Below, piece by piece: positions 46,152 to 57,249 of a DNA stretch of 64,000 nt (position 1 is the first letter of the stretch; each line of letters starts with the position of its first letter). The DNA lies in assembly GCF_009017495.1 (NCBI RefSeq), contig NZ_CP044990.1, positions 2,499,001-2,563,000 of the forward strand. Direction: 5' to 3'. A program made the position numbers and the translations under genes. Source of the stretch: Deinococcus sp. AJ005 (GTDB lineage: Bacteria; Deinococcota; Deinococci; Deinococcales; Deinococcaceae). Under the pieces are notes generated by a model. That model searched no databases and was not told the DNA's origin. It was given only the letters and a program-made list of their open reading frames with translations.

Positions 46152-46240
46152 CTTGGAGTTCGCGTCAGACCGGGCAGATGGGACATTCGCAGCCACACGC
46201 CTCCCATCACCAGATCGGAGTGATAGGCACGTGACTTCAT
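46145..46240 (-). CDS. Possible thrS leader peptide, 31 aa
   Basis: ATG 46240 begins MKSRAYHSDLVMGGV and the frame ends GLTRTPSA at a TGA inside the thrS leader hairpin. A TAACAT -10 box (46253-46248) lies 7 bases upstream, so the transcript would be leaderless and start at this ATG. Only two threonine codons are present, close to the stop. It might be a genuine regulatory peptide or chance. Confidence 0.3.
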   Translation of the reverse strand: MKSRAYHSDLVMGGVWLRMSHLPGLTRTPSA

Positions 46241-46247
46241 ACAGGCC

Positions 46248-46253
46248 ATGTTA
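46248..46253 (-). promoter_or_regulatory. -10 box of the thrS transcript
   Basis: TAACAT on the minus strand, 7 bases before the ATG of the leader frame, matching the TAnnnT spacing seen at leaderless genes in this window. No clear -35. Confidence 0.4.
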
Positions 46254-46345
46254 GCGGGTCCGGGCGGGCGGCGGCAACTGCGGTGGCCCGTAGACCTGCG
46301 CGCCCCGATCCGGCCCACGGCATGGGCGGCAGACGGGCGCTCAGA

Positions 46346-48409
46346 TCACCCCTTGCCCACCGAAACCCGGAGCTTGCTGGGACGCTGGACCCCGGCCACC
46401 CCGGAAGCCCAGCGGGTTTCGAGACCGCCCATCTCACGCTGCATACGCACGCGCTCGAATTCGTGCGGCAGCATGTCCAGCGCGATGCGGGGATCACGCA
46501 GCGCCCGGCGGTAGATCGAGCCGCTGATGCCTGGACGGCTGTAGGCATGCTCCAGGCTGGCCCGCGAGGTCATGAACACGGTGACCCCCAGTTCGGCCAG
46601 CCCGGGCTGCTGCGCCAGCACCCGCAAAATCCCGGCCAGACGCTCGGTGTGACTGGCGTGCGGCGTGGCGATCAGCACCTGGTCCTCCCGCTGTCCCAGG
46701 ACCGCGAAGCCCATCTCCCGGCCCAGCACGGTGGGCAGCAGGCGGGCGTCGATCATTTCCGGGGTCAGCTCCATGAAGGTCAGCCCATGCAGGGTGGCCA
46801 GCGACTGTCGCAGCGCCGCCTCGGACATGAGCTGGCCGCTCAGCATCAGTTGACCCAGCGGCCTGGACTGGCTCTGGCCCTCGCGGATCAGGCGACTCAG
46901 CGTGCGCGAATCCACCCCGCCGGAGAACAGCACCTGATCGCCCAGGCGGCGGCGGGCGTCGTCCAGCACGGAATCGGGCACATACGCCTTGCGCTCGGTC
47001 TTGTCCCACACCGCCGTGCCGCGCGTCTGGCCCTTGGCGGGAAACAGGAACAGCCGCCACGCGCGCACCGTGGCCAGGGTGTTGATATAATTGCCGATCA
47101 GCCAGCGCAGGGGCAGGCCCGGCAGCACCAGCGTGGCGATCAGCGCCTGCCGCAGCCCGTAAATGCGCCGCACCGCCGCGCCGCGCATCAGCATGCGCCA
47201 CGCCGTAATGCCCAGCACGGTGTACAGCAGGCCGCGCAGCAGCGGCGTGGACTCGAAGCCGACGCCCAGCAACGTGCAGAGAATCAGCGCCGCCGAGAAG
47301 GGGTAGCCAATCAGGTGGATCAGGTTGGTGAACTTGCCCTTCTGATCGTGCCACAGGGTCAGGCGGTCCCGCAGACCCAGCTTCATGCCGCGCAGGCGCT
47401 GCGGCGTTTGCAACGTGATGCCGTAGGTCCAGCGGCCTTTCTGCTTGATGGCCGCCGCGATCTCGGTGGGAAAGTATTCGCGCACAGCCACGTAATCGCA
47501 CTCGGTCCGACCATCCTGGCGCAGGCGTGGCAGCGGCTGGACATGAAAATGCACCTTGATGCCCTTGCGCCACAGCCGTAGCGCCAGCTCGTAGTCCTCG
47601 GCCAGCGCACCCTCGGTCAGCACCTGACCGTCTTCCTCGTCCAGCAGGGCCATCACCTCGCGGCGCATGGCAAAGCCGGTGCCCGCCGAGGGCAGAAACA
47701 ACCCCAGTGCCTCGCGGGCGGGCAGGTGATGCAGATGATGCTCTGCGAATTCATCGGCGTAACTGCCAGTGACCAGTTGCGCCAGCGTGCGGCGCACCAG
47801 CCCGCGCAGGCCCACACCGCCCACCCGTGGGAACAGCGCGAACACCGGTAACTGCACCATCTGGTGCTTCTTGAGCAGCGCGCTGTAGGCGCTGAAGGTG
47901 TATGGGTGGATCACATCCTCGGCGTCGTGGACGGCGATGATGTCGAACTTCTGGCCGGTGCGGGCCTCGTGGGCCTGGACAGCAGCGTAGACCCCGTTGA
48001 GATTCTGGGACTTACTGGTCGGCCCCGACTTCTCGTTGACCACGCAGTGGACGCAGGCGGCGCGCTCATCCAGCGCCTGCACCTCGGGGGCGGTGGCCAG
48101 ATCGTTGGGGTACACGCCCACGAAGAATTCCACCTGCGAGGCGGGGTAGTGCATCAGTTTCAGGGTACTTTCGATCATCGGCGTGACCACGCCCGCCTCC
48201 TGCCACGCGCCCACCATCACGGCGATGCGGGCCGGGCGGTCACGCTGCAACTCGGCGGCGCTGAGCTGCCAGTCCCTGATCCTGCGCCGCCGCAGAAGGT
48301 AGGCCAGGTCCAGCAGCAGATCATCCAGACTGACCACGATATACAGTGCCAGCAGCAGGAAAACCCCGGTGGACAGCAGGGAAGAAAAATTGAAATCGAG
48401 CAGGGTCAC
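46346..48409 (-). CDS. NfrB-like family 2 glycosyltransferase with C-terminal MshEN domain
   Basis: 687 residues from a GTG with AGGAGG upstream. An N-terminal membrane helix ([18 protein letters not shown]) is followed by a GT2 domain: [32 protein letters not shown] (DxD-like), [13 protein letters not shown] and [15 protein letters not shown]. Several membrane helices come next. The C-terminus ([31 protein letters not shown], then [22 protein letters not shown]) matches the MshEN fold, which binds cyclic di-GMP in NfrB and MshE. It probably polymerises and exports a surface polysaccharide when c-di-GMP is high. It overlaps the upstream GH26-like gene by 4 bases. Confidence 0.85.
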   Translation of the reverse strand: MTLLDFNFSSLLSTGVFLLLALYIVVSLDDLLLDLAYLLRRRRIRDWQLSAAELQRDRPARIAVMVGAWQEAGVVTPMIESTLKLMHYPASQVEFFVGVYPNDLATAPEVQALDERAACVHCVVNEKSGPTSKSQNLNGVYAAVQAHEARTGQKFDIIAVHDAEDVIHPYTFSAYSALLKKHQMVQLPVFALFPRVGGVGLRGLVRRTLAQLVTGSYADEFAEHHLHHLPAREALGLFLPSAGTGFAMRREVMALLDEEDGQVLTEGALAEDYELALRLWRKGIKVHFHVQPLPRLRQDGRTECDYVAVREYFPTEIAAAIKQKGRWTYGITLQTPQRLRGMKLGLRDRLTLWHDQKGKFTNLIHLIGYPFSAALILCTLLGVGFESTPLLRGLLYTVLGITAWRMLMRGAAVRRIYGLRQALIATLVLPGLPLRWLIGNYINTLATVRAWRLFLFPAKGQTRGTAVWDKTERKAYVPDSVLDDARRRLGDQVLFSGGVDSRTLSRLIREGQSQSRPLGQLMLSGQLMSEAALRQSLATLHGLTFMELTPEMIDARLLPTVLGREMGFAVLGQREDQVLIATPHASHTERLAGILRVLAQQPGLAELGVTVFMTSRASLEHAYSRPGISGSIYRRALRDPRIALDMLPHEFERVRMQREMGGLETRWASGVAGVQRPSKLRVSVGKG

Positions 48410-49509
48410 GGTGCCTCCTGGGCAGGGATTGAGGATTGAGGTAAAGGGGGAGTCAGGTTCAGGCGCTCGGTCACGCCTGGCCCGTCCAAAAAGCGGCGGA
48501 AGACGGCGGCCAGGGCCGGCTGCGTTTCGACGCGCATCTCGGTGTCGTGCCGTGGATCGTCGTCGTTGGTCCACGCACTGTTCCACCAAGAGAAGCCACG
48601 CAGGCCAGGCCAGCGCCCGGCAATCAGGTCCGTCAGGGCGGCCCCGGCCCAGGCTTCGGGCGCTACCGCCGCACCCCGCGCGCTGCCGAATTCCAGCAGC
48701 AGCGCGGGCTTGCTGGGGGCCAGCGCACTCAGGCGCGGCATCACGTCGTCGAGCTGGGCGCGCAGGCTCAGGATGTCTGAGGCGGCGTCTTGCGGCGACT
48801 GCGCGCCGTAGGCCGAGACGCCCAGCACGCTGATCACGTCGCCACCGGGGTAATAGGCTTCCAGCGTGTTCCAGCGGACTGGTGGATCGTCCTGGGCCGC
48901 CACATGGAAGACCCAGCGCACGTTGCTGCCGCCGCCCTCACGAACCACCTTCGCCATCCGGCGGTACGCCTGCACGAACTGCGCCGCGCCCGCCGTCTCT
49001 CCATTCCAGCGGGCGTTCCAGGCAAACCACGAACCGTTGACCTCGGTGCCGTACTCGGCGTACACAGGGCCGTCCACCCGGCCCGCCGCCGCGCCCCAGG
49101 CCCGCAGATCGTCGTCGAACCGCCCGGCGATGATGGCCTGCAAGGTGAACAGCGGATCAGGACGGACCGCCTCTTCGTCACTGCTGCGCAGCATCAGGCG
49201 AATGAACGGCGTGGCCCCGCGCGCCCGGACCCGCGCCACCTGCTCGGCGGGAAAGGCCCGCGAGCGAAACCAATTGTTGGTCAGGTAAACGTAGGCCAGT
49301 TCCCGGCCCACTGCCGCCGTGTAGGCATCGAGCTGCGCGTCAGCCACGGTATCCTCGGGCTGATCCGGCGAGGCCACGAACACGCCGTGGGCCAGCGCAG
49401 GCCCTTTCACGGTCCGGCCCGGCTGGCCCACCGCCGGGCTGGTGAGACCCAGCAGCAGCGCCAGCACACTTCCGCGCCAAACCGCCCCGGTCCCGTTTGC
49501 CCTGCCCAC
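48406..49509 (-). CDS. Secreted GH26-like glycoside hydrolase
   Basis: 367 residues from GTG 49509, which has TATGGT 6 bases upstream; the longer frame is a shadow of the next gene. An N-terminal signal peptide ([17 protein letters not shown]) is present. The body has a (beta/alpha)8-type pattern with [19 protein letters not shown] (putative acid/base Glu) and [11 protein letters not shown] (putative nucleophile Glu), then GFSWWNSAW, like GH26 mannanases. It would trim the polymer made by the downstream glycosyltransferase. The overlap (GTGA) supports coexpression. Substrate is not known. Confidence 0.78.
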   Translation of the reverse strand: MGRANGTGAVWRGSVLALLLGLTSPAVGQPGRTVKGPALAHGVFVASPDQPEDTVADAQLDAYTAAVGRELAYVYLTNNWFRSRAFPAEQVARVRARGATPFIRLMLRSSDEEAVRPDPLFTLQAIIAGRFDDDLRAWGAAAGRVDGPVYAEYGTEVNGSWFAWNARWNGETAGAAQFVQAYRRMAKVVREGGGSNVRWVFHVAAQDDPPVRWNTLEAYYPGGDVISVLGVSAYGAQSPQDAASDILSLRAQLDDVMPRLSALAPSKPALLLEFGSARGAAVAPEAWAGAALTDLIAGRWPGLRGFSWWNSAWTNDDDPRHDTEMRVETQPALAAVFRRFLDGPGVTERLNLTPPLPQSSIPAQEAP

Positions 49510-49535
49510 AACTCCACCATACCGCTGGGTCCGCT

Positions 49536-51257
49536 CTACTTCAGTGTCCGGGTGGTGACATTCAGCGGGTTGACGAAGGTGTAGCCCTTGGCCTGGATGC
49601 CCTGAATCAACGCGGTTAGGCTGGCTTTGGTCAGCTTTTCTAGCCCCGTGTAATTGTCGGCCATCAGGTAGGGGTGAACGAACACGCTGGCGTAAGCGCA
49701 ACTCAGATTTTTATTGGCCTCGGCAGCTTCCAGAATGGCGTCACTGCGGTAACTGGCCTGAATATTGCCCAGGTTCTCGGGGACGACCAGCGTGCCGTAC
49801 TCGTCGCGCACCGGGTACGGGAAGAACTGGCCCTCGCGCACCCCATCAGCAGTGTACATGCGGCGTTCGATGACTTTAGGGTAGATCTTGTTGATCGCGG
49901 GGTACAGGCTCACCTCGGCCTCGTAATGCGGTGTGGTCCACATCTGCGGCCACAGGCCCAGTTGCAGCAGCGTCAGGCGGCCCTGCTGAATCCGTTGCTG
50001 GGTGGTCCTGGGATTGAGCTTGTCCAGCGACTTGTTGTTTTCCTTGTCCCACAGCTCCCATCCCTCGCCGCTGTTGCCCTCAGGGTCACGCAGGCCGTGG
50101 TAGTTGTGCGTGGTCCCGTGCTGGATCACCAGACCGCCCATCGTGACGGCGCGGTAGACCTGGAGCAGACTCTGCACGTTGCCGGTCCAGGGGTAATGGA
50201 CCCCATCGTAGTAACTTTCGGGAATGACGGTCATGGCAAACGGAACTTTGAGCGTGTTGATCACGTCCAATGTGTTGCCGAGTCCCTGCGGGGCAGCGAA
50301 GGCGTTGATGTCCTCCAGACGCAGGATCGCCTGTTTCTTGCAGGTGGCCGTGCCCGCGTCGCCCAGCATGGTTTTGAGGCTATCAGCCATGACCAGATAG
50401 CGGTCCGTGGGGTGGATGTACTGAAAGGGGTTGTCGGCCACGTAATAGAAATTCTTGCTGCGGACCAGATACGGCACCTGATCGCCCGCCGCGTCTTTTG
50501 CCACCGCCAGCGTCTGTGTTTTGGCCGGATCGGCGCCCACCTCGATGATTTCCTGCGGCCCCGCGAACTTCTTGTAGTTGTAGCCCTTGTAAGACACGGT
50601 GTTGTAGGCCGCCGCGATATCCGTGGGCGTCAGGGCAGTGTGCAGGCTCTTGTAAGTCAGGCCCAGCGCCGACATGTCCCCCAGCTTCCAGATGTTGTAG
50701 CCCAGCCAGGTCACGGGCGCGCCGCCCTTGACGTCATCCATGAACGCGGTGGGAATGGCTTCATCGAAAACGGTGCCAATGTAAAAGGTCCGCAGGCTGC
50801 TGAGGGCGTCCGCACTGCGGTACTGCGAGATGGGCGCTCGGATCACCTTAACGTTGTCGTACTGGCCCAGCAGGTTGGCCAGCATGATGGCGTGGAAAGC
50901 TCCGCCGTCGCGGTAGGCAGACGAGGCGGGCAGGGGATTGCTGTAATACACCCGCACGGTCTTGCTGGCTGCCTGTGGCTGGAGCGACTGCGTCTCAAGC
51001 GGCTGATCCGGCAAGGGTGCCCACAGATCGGAGGGCTGCGCGGGAATCCGGTCCTTGTACGGCGCAGGCATGCTGTGGTCCCCGAACAGCGGGGTCATAT
51101 CGCCGCCCACCGGTTGGGCCTGCTGCACCTGGGTGGGTGCGGGGTCCGTGCCACCCGTCTGCGGCGTGGACCCCAGACCGGAGGGCGATGACCCGCAGGC
51201 CCCCAGAATCAGGCTGAGGCTCAGGATCGAAACGGGCAGGGCAGCTTTTAGAGTCAT
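49536..51257 (-). CDS. Exported deacetylase-like (DUF2334-like) lipoprotein, paralogue 1
   Basis: 573 residues with a lipoprotein signal ([12 protein letters not shown]). After a linker comes [39 protein letters not shown] and [17 protein letters not shown]. The catalytic-looking half has [44 protein letters not shown] and WTTPHYEA. The RLED aspartate and the HGTTH histidines correspond to the metal site of polysaccharide deacetylases, as in DUF2334. It is one of three tandem paralogues of 564-573 residues sharing long identical stretches. The message has a ~205-base leader from a TTCACT/TATAAT promoter. Probable role: deacetylating a surface polymer. Confidence 0.8.
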   Translation of the reverse strand: MTLKAALPVSILSLSLILGACGSSPSGLGSTPQTGGTDPAPTQVQQAQPVGGDMTPLFGDHSMPAPYKDRIPAQPSDLWAPLPDQPLETQSLQPQAASKTVRVYYSNPLPASSAYRDGGAFHAIMLANLLGQYDNVKVIRAPISQYRSADALSSLRTFYIGTVFDEAIPTAFMDDVKGGAPVTWLGYNIWKLGDMSALGLTYKSLHTALTPTDIAAAYNTVSYKGYNYKKFAGPQEIIEVGADPAKTQTLAVAKDAAGDQVPYLVRSKNFYYVADNPFQYIHPTDRYLVMADSLKTMLGDAGTATCKKQAILRLEDINAFAAPQGLGNTLDVINTLKVPFAMTVIPESYYDGVHYPWTGNVQSLLQVYRAVTMGGLVIQHGTTHNYHGLRDPEGNSGEGWELWDKENNKSLDKLNPRTTQQRIQQGRLTLLQLGLWPQMWTTPHYEAEVSLYPAINKIYPKVIERRMYTADGVREGQFFPYPVRDEYGTLVVPENLGNIQASYRSDAILEAAEANKNLSCAYASVFVHPYLMADNYTGLEKLTKASLTALIQGIQAKGYTFVNPLNVTTRTLK

Positions 51258-51470
51258 TTTTTTCCTTTACGGTCCTTCACAGGGAGGTGGTGGGGAGGCG
51301 GGCCGGAAAGCACGGTCCAGCGAGGCGGCGGACCTGCTTGCCCTACACTTTCCTCCCACTGTCATTTCTCCAGATTTCCAGGCCAGCGCCCTTCAGAGTC
51401 GGAACAACGATCTGGCCTAGCAGGCGACAGGCAAAAATGTCAGGCAATAGAAAACAGCGTACTGAGAAAA

Positions 51471-51499
51471 ATTATACATAAAACTGCCATAAAAGTGAA
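51471..51499 (-). promoter_or_regulatory. Promoter of deacetylase paralogue 1
   Basis: On the minus strand: TTCACT (51499-51494), a 17-base spacer, and a perfect TATAAT (51476-51471). The same CTTCACTTT block precedes paralogues 2 and 3. Confidence 0.65.
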
Positions 51500-51502
51500 G
51501 AA

Positions 51503-51516
51503 ACCCCCAAGAGGGG
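51503..51516 (-). terminator. Short terminator after deacetylase paralogue 2
   Basis: CCCC-TCTT-GGGG followed by TTTCTTC on the minus strand, about 40 bases after the stop at 51555 and just before the promoter of paralogue 1. Confidence 0.45.
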
Positions 51517-51554
51517 ATCTCAAGGAGGTGAATGCTCTAGGTACCGAGGCCGCC

Positions 51555-53267
51555 CTACTTCAGGGTGCGCGTGGTGACGTTCAGCGGATTGACGAAGGTA
51601 TAACCCTTGGCCTGGATGCCCTTGATCAGTGCGGTCAGACTGGCTTTGGTCAGCTTGTCCGGGCCGACGTAATCCTTTTCCAGCAGGTACGGGTGGACAA
51701 AGACGCTGGCGTAGGCGCAACTCAGATTTTTATTGGCCTCGGCGGCGTCGAGCACAGAGTCGCTCAGGTAGCCCACCTGGATGTTGCCCAGGTTCTCGGG
51801 GACCACCAGCGTGCCGTACTCGTCGCGCACCGGGTACGGGAAGAACTGACCCTCGCGCACCCCGTCAGCGGTATACATGCGGCGTTCGATGACTTTAGGA
51901 TAAATCTTGTTGATGGTGGGGTACAGACTCACGTCGGCCTCGTAGTGTGGCGTGGTCCACATCTGCGCGTTAATGCCCAGCGAGAGCAGCACGTCACGGC
52001 CCTGCTGCACGCGGGCCTGGGCAGACGCCGGATTGAGCTTGTCCAGCGACTTGTTGTTTTCCTTGTCCCAGAACTCCCACTCGTCACCGCTCTCGCCCTC
52101 GGGGTCGCGCAGACCGTGGTAGTTGTGGGTGGTCCCGTGCTGGATCACCAGACCGCCCATCGTGACGGCGCGGTAAAGCTGTTGCAGGCCGCCCCGGTTG
52201 CCTTTCCAGGGGTAGGACACACCGCCGTAATAACTTTCCGGGATCACGGTCATGGCAAAGGGCACCTTCAGCGCGCTGATCACGTCCAGGGTATCGCGCA
52301 TGCCCTGTGGATCGTTGACGGCGCTGATGTCTTCCAGGCGCAGAATGGCCTGTTTTTTACAGGTGGCGGTCTCGGTGTCCCCCAGCATGGTTTTGATGCT
52401 GTCGGCCATGACCAGATACCGGTCCGTAGGGTGAATGTACTGGAAAGGGTTGTCGGCCACATAATAGAAGTTCTGGCTGCGGACCAGATACGGAATCGCG
52501 TCGCCCGCCGCGTCCCTGGCCACTGCCAGCGTCTGGGTCTTGGCCGGATCGGCCTTCAGTTCGATGATTTCCTGCTGGGCGGGGTATTTCTTGTAGTTGT
52601 ACCCCTTGTAATTCACGGTGCTGTACGTGGCAGCGATCTGGGCGGGCGTCAGGGCGGTGTGCAGGCTCTTGTATTGCAGGCCCAGCGCCGACATGTCGCC
52701 CATTTCCCAGATGTTGTAGCCGATCCAGGTGACTGGCGCGCCCGCTTTCACATCGTTCAGGAAGGCGACGGGGATCTTCTCGTCGTACACCGTGCCGATG
52801 TAGAAGGTCCGCAGGTCCTGCGCCGCGTCCCCGGATCTGTACTGCGAGATCGGGGCGCGAATGACCTTCACATTGTCGTACTGCCCCAGCAGGTTGGCCA
52901 GCATGATGGCGTGGAAGCTGCCGCCGTCGCGGTAGGGATACGTGGTGGGCAGGGGATCGCTGTAGTACACCCGCACGGTCTTGATGCTGCTGGCTGGCCC
53001 ACCACCGTCCTGCGGCGCAGCGGCCTGATCCGGCAGCGACGGCCACAGGTCCGAAGCCAGCGCGGCCACCCGGTCACGAAACAGTTCAGGGTGGGCGTGG
53101 CCGCCGAACAGCGGCGTCACGTCGCCGGTCACGGGCTGTGGCTGCGCCGGAGAGGTGGGCGGCTGCCCCGGATCGGCGGCTCCCGGACCCGCAGGTGGTG
53201 CGCCGCAGGCTCCCAGCGCCAGGGTCAGGCTCAGCATCAGCAGTGGAAAGGTCTTTTTCATGGGCAT
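51555..53267 (-). CDS. Exported deacetylase-like (DUF2334-like) lipoprotein, paralogue 2
   Basis: 570 residues from ATG 53267, with AAGGAA upstream; GTG 53270 is an alternative. Signal with lipobox LTLALGAC. The body closely follows paralogue 1: [108 protein letters not shown]. The long identical stretches imply a fairly recent duplication. It has its own promoter (53477-53505). Same inferred role, perhaps with differing polymer or timing. Confidence 0.8.
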   Translation of the reverse strand: MPMKKTFPLLMLSLTLALGACGAPPAGPGAADPGQPPTSPAQPQPVTGDVTPLFGGHAHPELFRDRVAALASDLWPSLPDQAAAPQDGGGPASSIKTVRVYYSDPLPTTYPYRDGGSFHAIMLANLLGQYDNVKVIRAPISQYRSGDAAQDLRTFYIGTVYDEKIPVAFLNDVKAGAPVTWIGYNIWEMGDMSALGLQYKSLHTALTPAQIAATYSTVNYKGYNYKKYPAQQEIIELKADPAKTQTLAVARDAAGDAIPYLVRSQNFYYVADNPFQYIHPTDRYLVMADSIKTMLGDTETATCKKQAILRLEDISAVNDPQGMRDTLDVISALKVPFAMTVIPESYYGGVSYPWKGNRGGLQQLYRAVTMGGLVIQHGTTHNYHGLRDPEGESGDEWEFWDKENNKSLDKLNPASAQARVQQGRDVLLSLGINAQMWTTPHYEADVSLYPTINKIYPKVIERRMYTADGVREGQFFPYPVRDEYGTLVVPENLGNIQVGYLSDSVLDAAEANKNLSCAYASVFVHPYLLEKDYVGPDKLTKASLTALIKGIQAKGYTFVNPLNVTTRTLK

Positions 53268-53476
53268 CACGTTCCTTGTGGATGAGGCGAAAATGAACTG
53301 CTCAGGCCCTGGGTCGTCACAAGAAATCGTCAGGAAAAAGGGAGGCCGGAATGCGGGGCAACCGCTGCTGCTGCTGCTGCTTCATCTTCGAGGCTTCCTG
53401 TCTGCCGTCAGGCGGTGCTGGACCACCCAGCACACCTAGAACGACGGAAAAACGGGAGAAACCCGCGCCTGACAGA

Positions 53477-53505
53477 ATCATAACGCAGTCAGACCTTAAA
53501 GTGAA
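53477..53505 (-). promoter_or_regulatory. Promoter of deacetylase paralogue 2
   Basis: On the minus strand: TTCACT (53505-53500), 17-base spacer, TATGAT (53482-53477). Same -35 and spacing as the promoter of paralogue 1, leaving a ~205-base leader. Confidence 0.6.
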
Positions 53506-53538
53506 GAAGTTCTCATGACCGGCTGCACATGTGGCAGC

Positions 53539-55233
53539 TTATTTCAGCGTGCGCGTGGTGATGTCCAGCGGATCGACGAAGGTGTAGCCCTGCGCCTGGA
53601 TACTGGTGATCAGCGCCGTCAGGCTGGCCTTGCTCAGCTTGTCCGTTCCCACATGCCCGCTTTCCAGCAGATACGGATGCACGAAGAAACTGGCGTAGGC
53701 GCAGTCCAGGGCGCTGTTGGCCCTGGCGGCGTCCAACAGCGAATCGCTCAGGTAACCTTTCTGAATGTTGCCCAGGTTCTCGGGCAGCACCAGCGTGCCG
53801 TACACGTCGCGCACCGGGTACGGAAAGAATTGGCCGCCACGCACACCATCGGCGGCGTACATGCGGCGCTCGATCACGCGCGGGTAGATGGCATTGATGG
53901 CCGGGTACAATTCGGTGGCAGCCTCATAATGCGGCGTGGTCCACAGCCGGGGGCGCAGTCCCAGCGACAGTAGCGTCGCCCGGCCCTGGCGGATACGCGC
54001 CTGGGTGCTGACCGGACCCAGTTTGTCCAGCGCCCGGTTGTTCTCCTTGTCCCACAGCTCCCATTCCTCGGCGCTGTTGCCCTCGGGGTCACGCAGGCCG
54101 TGGTAATTGTGGGTGGTCCCGTGCTGGATCACCACGCCGCCCAACTTGACCGCGCGGTAGACCTGTTGCAGGCTCTGGATATTGCCCTTCCAGGGATAGG
54201 CCACGCCGCCGTAATAGCTTTCCGGGATCACCGTCATGGCAAAAGGCACCTTCAGCTTCTCGATCACGTCTAGGGTGTCTTTCAGGCCCTGCGGCCCGCG
54301 CAGAGAGGTCAGGTCTTCCAGCCGCAGGATCGCCCGCTTCTTGCAGGTGGCCGTGCCACTGTCGCCCAGCATGGTCTTGAGGCTGTCGGCCATGACCAGA
54401 TAGCGCCCCGTGGGCTGGATGTACAGGAACGGGTTGTCGGCCACGAAATAGAAGTTCTTGCTGCGGACCAGGTACGGAATCGCGTCGCCCACCGCGCTGC
54501 GGGCCACCGCCAGCGTCTGCGTCAGGGCCGGATCGGCGCGGACCTCGCTGATCTCCTGCCGGGCCGGGTACTTGTTGTAGACGCGGCCCTTGTACGTCAC
54601 GGCGCTATAGGCCCCGGCGATCTGGCCCGGCGTCAGGGCGGTGTGCAGGCTCTTGTATTGCAGGCCCAGCGCCGTGATGTCGCCCAGTTTCCAGATGTTG
54701 TAGCCCATCCAGGTGACGGGCGCACCCGTTTTGACCTCGTTCATAAATTCTGCCGGGATCTTCTCGTCGTATACCGTGCCGATGTAAAAGGTCCGCAGGC
54801 TGTTTTTTGCATCCCCGGATTTGTACTGCGAAATCGGGGCGCGAATGACCTTCACGTTGTCGTACTGGCCCAGCAGGTTGGCCAGCAAAATGGCGTGTAG
54901 ACTGCCCCCGTCCCGGAAAGCGCTGCTCTTGGGCAGGGGATCGCTGTAGAACACCCGCACGGTTTTCAGGGGGCCGCTGGGCGGCTTGAGCTGTGGCTCG
55001 GGCACGTCTTTGGCAGCGGGCCACAACTGGCTGGGCCGCGCTGCCACCCGGTCGCGGTACGGCGGGCTGACGCGGTAGCCGTTAAACAGCGTACCGGAGT
55101 CGTTGGCCCCCGGCGCTGCAGCCCCGGCAGAAGCAGGAGCCGTCGGCGCGCTGGCCTGCGCCCAGGCCCACATGCCGAGGGACGCCGTGCCCAGCCCCAG
55201 CAGGCCGATCACCCCTGTCCTCCAGTTCAACAC
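53539..55233 (-). CDS. Exported deacetylase-like (DUF2334-like) protein, paralogue 3
   Basis: 564 residues from GTG 55233, chosen because it directly precedes the hydrophobic signal ([25 protein letters not shown]); an ATG at 55317 would add 28 polar residues. Unlike its two relatives it has no lipobox cysteine, so it is either secreted or anchored by the N-terminal helix. The rest keeps all shared motifs: [49 protein letters not shown]. Being the most distinct copy, it may represent the ancestral or a specialised form. Confidence 0.78.
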   Translation of the reverse strand: MLNWRTGVIGLLGLGTASLGMWAWAQASAPTAPASAGAAAPGANDSGTLFNGYRVSPPYRDRVAARPSQLWPAAKDVPEPQLKPPSGPLKTVRVFYSDPLPKSSAFRDGGSLHAILLANLLGQYDNVKVIRAPISQYKSGDAKNSLRTFYIGTVYDEKIPAEFMNEVKTGAPVTWMGYNIWKLGDITALGLQYKSLHTALTPGQIAGAYSAVTYKGRVYNKYPARQEISEVRADPALTQTLAVARSAVGDAIPYLVRSKNFYFVADNPFLYIQPTGRYLVMADSLKTMLGDSGTATCKKRAILRLEDLTSLRGPQGLKDTLDVIEKLKVPFAMTVIPESYYGGVAYPWKGNIQSLQQVYRAVKLGGVVIQHGTTHNYHGLRDPEGNSAEEWELWDKENNRALDKLGPVSTQARIRQGRATLLSLGLRPRLWTTPHYEAATELYPAINAIYPRVIERRMYAADGVRGGQFFPYPVRDVYGTLVLPENLGNIQKGYLSDSLLDAARANSALDCAYASFFVHPYLLESGHVGTDKLSKASLTALITSIQAQGYTFVDPLDITTRTLK

Positions 55234-55329
55234 AGACCCTGGTGGGCCACAGGAGATGGGCAGAACAGGTTGAGGTTCGCGGGCAAGGGCAGGAGAAGAT
55301 CCATTCTCTAGCACCATAGCAATGCCAGG

Positions 55330-55356
55330 GGTGTAAAAAGTGAAGTTCTTTACACC
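55330..55356. promoter_or_regulatory. Inverted repeat overlapping the CTTCACTTT motif upstream of paralogue 3
   Basis: GGTGTAAA (55330-55337) and TTTACACC (55349-55356) are perfectly complementary around an 11-base centre that contains the CTTCAC motif. It may be an operator for paralogue 3 or a terminator for the membrane-protein gene ending at 55366. Confidence 0.5.
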
Positions 55357-55365
55357 TTGAGGGAC

Positions 55366-55995
55366 CTATGCCACCAGTTCTGCCCGCCGCACCTTGCGCC
55401 ATAACCAGCCACTCCAGACCGTGACCAGCAGCAACAGCGCGATGACGGCGAACAGGAAACCTTGCATTTGCATTGGCGCAGGCCAGGGCAGTTGAGGAAT
55501 CAGCGCAAGAGCAGCGGCGAACATGCCGACAGAGATACACAGGCCAGAAATTCCAGCCTCCTCGCGGGTGGAGCTGAGTGTGGTCTGTCGTTCACCCCAC
55601 AGCAGCCCAGCAGCGAAGACCACCCCAAACAGGGTGCTTCCCGCGAGAGCCTGGAACCAGGTCAAATCAAAAGCTTTGTACCCCAGGAGGCCGTAAATCC
55701 CTATGAGCAGCGGCGTAGACCACCAAATTTTCTGTACGAACCAACCTTTCGTGGCAGCTCCCCACGGGCTTGGAGCAATCGCGCTCAACACCTTCATGTC
55801 GGCAACCGTCAGATGGACGCGCCGCAACTCCCGGTTCACGCGGCGCGGATCGCCCCAGGCGGCCAGAATGTTCGTGTCGCCCGCCGCCTGGGCATCGGCA
55901 AAGGCAGACCTGTATTCATCCTGAATCCGCTGGGTCGCGCTGGGGGCGAGGGTGTGGGTGGCCGTGTCCAGCCAACGTTGCAATTCTGAATTCAT
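55366..55995 (-). CDS. Membrane protein paired with PadR regulator
   Basis: 209 residues, GGAGGCGAG upstream of ATG 55995, overlapping the padR stop by 4 bases. The first 85 residues are soluble and helical (WLDTATHTLAPSATQRIQDEYRSAFADAQAAGD...DPRRVNRELRRVHL), like the PadR-associated prefix domain. Four membrane helices follow, the last ending in WRKVRRAELVA. It is probably a small integral membrane protein controlled by the adjacent PadR. Function unknown. Confidence 0.72.
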   Translation of the reverse strand: MNSELQRWLDTATHTLAPSATQRIQDEYRSAFADAQAAGDTNILAAWGDPRRVNRELRRVHLTVADMKVLSAIAPSPWGAATKGWFVQKIWWSTPLLIGIYGLLGYKAFDLTWFQALAGSTLFGVVFAAGLLWGERQTTLSSTREEAGISGLCISVGMFAAALALIPQLPWPAPMQMQGFLFAVIALLLLVTVWSGWLWRKVRRAELVA

Positions 55996-56306
55996 ATCTC
56001 GCCTCCAATCACTGCGCTCACCGCGCGTACCTGCTCTGCCCACGCCCGGCGCGATTTTGCCAGCGCCCCGCCACCCTTCTCAGTCAGGCGGTACTCGCGG
56101 CGCATCCGCCCACCAACGTCATGTTCCTGGCTGTCCACCAGACCCTCAGCCTCCAGCGCGTGCAGGGCGGGGTACAGCGTGCCTTCGCGGGCATTGAGCA
56201 GCCCCTCACTGCGCGCCTTGATCGCCTGCGCGATGGCGTAGCCGTGTTCCGGCTGCCGCTCCAGCACCGCCAGGATTAACAGGCGCAGTTTTTCGCGGGT
56301 ATTCAT
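55992..56306 (-). CDS. PadR family transcriptional regulator
   Basis: 104 residues from ATG 56306. KLRLLILAVLERQPEHGYAIAQAIKARSEGLLNAREGTLYPALHALEAEGLVDS and RREYRLTEKGGGAL fit PadR. TATGCT lies 6 bases before the ATG, so the message is probably leaderless. The stop overlaps the next gene. It is the second PadR/membrane pair in this window; the two regulators are only moderately alike. Confidence 0.9.
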   Translation of the reverse strand: MNTREKLRLLILAVLERQPEHGYAIAQAIKARSEGLLNAREGTLYPALHALEAEGLVDSQEHDVGGRMRREYRLTEKGGGALAKSRRAWAEQVRAVSAVIGGEI

Positions 56307-56337
56307 GCTAGGAGCATACCTCTGGATTCGATGTATC

Positions 56338-57126
56338 TCAATGGGGGGTATTGGGGGTATCCGCACCCAGCCCATACACCCGCCGCGCGTTGGCATCCGT
56401 CATGCGCTCCAGCGTGGCAGCGGGCATCTCGCGCAGCCCGGCGATGAAATCCAGCGTGTGGCGCACGTAGCCGGGGCGGTTGGGCTTGCCGCGCTTGGGC
56501 ACCGGGGCCAGAAAGGGAGCGTCGGTTTCCAGCAGCATGCGTTCCAGGGGAAGGGTGCGGGCGGCGGCGTGAATCTCGTGGGCGTTCTTGTACGTCGTGT
56601 TGCCCGCGAAGCCGAAAAAGGTGTGTTCGCCGCGCTCCAGGCCAAAGCGCAGCAGCTCCGGGTGACCGCTGAAGCAGTGCAGGATCACGGGCACGTCCGG
56701 CCACTGGCTCAACACGTCGATCACACCACGGTGGGCGCTGTCCTCTCCCTGTTTGTCGCGGGTGTGGATCACCAGCGGCTTGCCCACCCGCCGCGCGAGG
56801 TCCAGTTGCCACTCGAAGGCGCTGAGCTGCGCGGCCCGCTTGGTGTCGTCCCAGTAGTCGTCCAGCCCGCTCTCGCCGATACCCACCACGCGGGGGTGCA
56901 GCGCCAACGTCTCCAACTCCTGCCGCGCCTCTGAATTGTCCTCGTCGGTGTCGGTGGGATGCAGGCCGACGGTGGCGTACACGTCTGGGAACTGTTCGGC
57001 CAAAGCGACGGCCTTGCGGGCATGTTCAGGACTCGCGCCGATGCAGACCATGACGTTCAGGCCCAACTCGCCGCGTGCAGTGGCCGGATCGTCCAGGTAA
57101 TCGAGATGGCAATGGGTGTCGATCAT
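56338..57126 (-). CDS. TatD family metal-dependent deoxyribonuclease
   Basis: 262 residues from ATG 57126; the codon has TACCCT 7 bases upstream. The metal-binding motifs are all present: [56 protein letters not shown] and [11 protein letters not shown]. These TIM-barrel enzymes act as 3'-5' exonucleases in DNA repair and turnover. It starts MIDTHCH; the extra 19 residues of the longer frame are not conserved. Confidence 0.93.
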   Translation of the reverse strand: MIDTHCHLDYLDDPATARGELGLNVMVCIGASPEHARKAVALAEQFPDVYATVGLHPTDTDEDNSEARQELETLALHPRVVGIGESGLDDYWDDTKRAAQLSAFEWQLDLARRVGKPLVIHTRDKQGEDSAHRGVIDVLSQWPDVPVILHCFSGHPELLRFGLERGEHTFFGFAGNTTYKNAHEIHAAARTLPLERMLLETDAPFLAPVPKRGKPNRPGYVRHTLDFIAGLREMPAATLERMTDANARRVYGLGADTPNTPH

Positions 57127-57249
57127 GAGGAACAGGGTAAGGGGTGAAGGGCGGCCTGTCTGGGCTTCCGCCGCTGCCCCCACCGCCCTCCCCCATCAAC
57201 CCATCCCAGGCCCACCACTCTCATGAGGGCCGGACGCTAGAGTGCGCGC

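Noticed and set aside
51258..51470. c-di-GMP riboswitch in the leader of deacetylase paralogue 1
   Set aside because: No GEMM-type consensus elements are visible, and the leaders of paralogues 1 and 2 are not alike.
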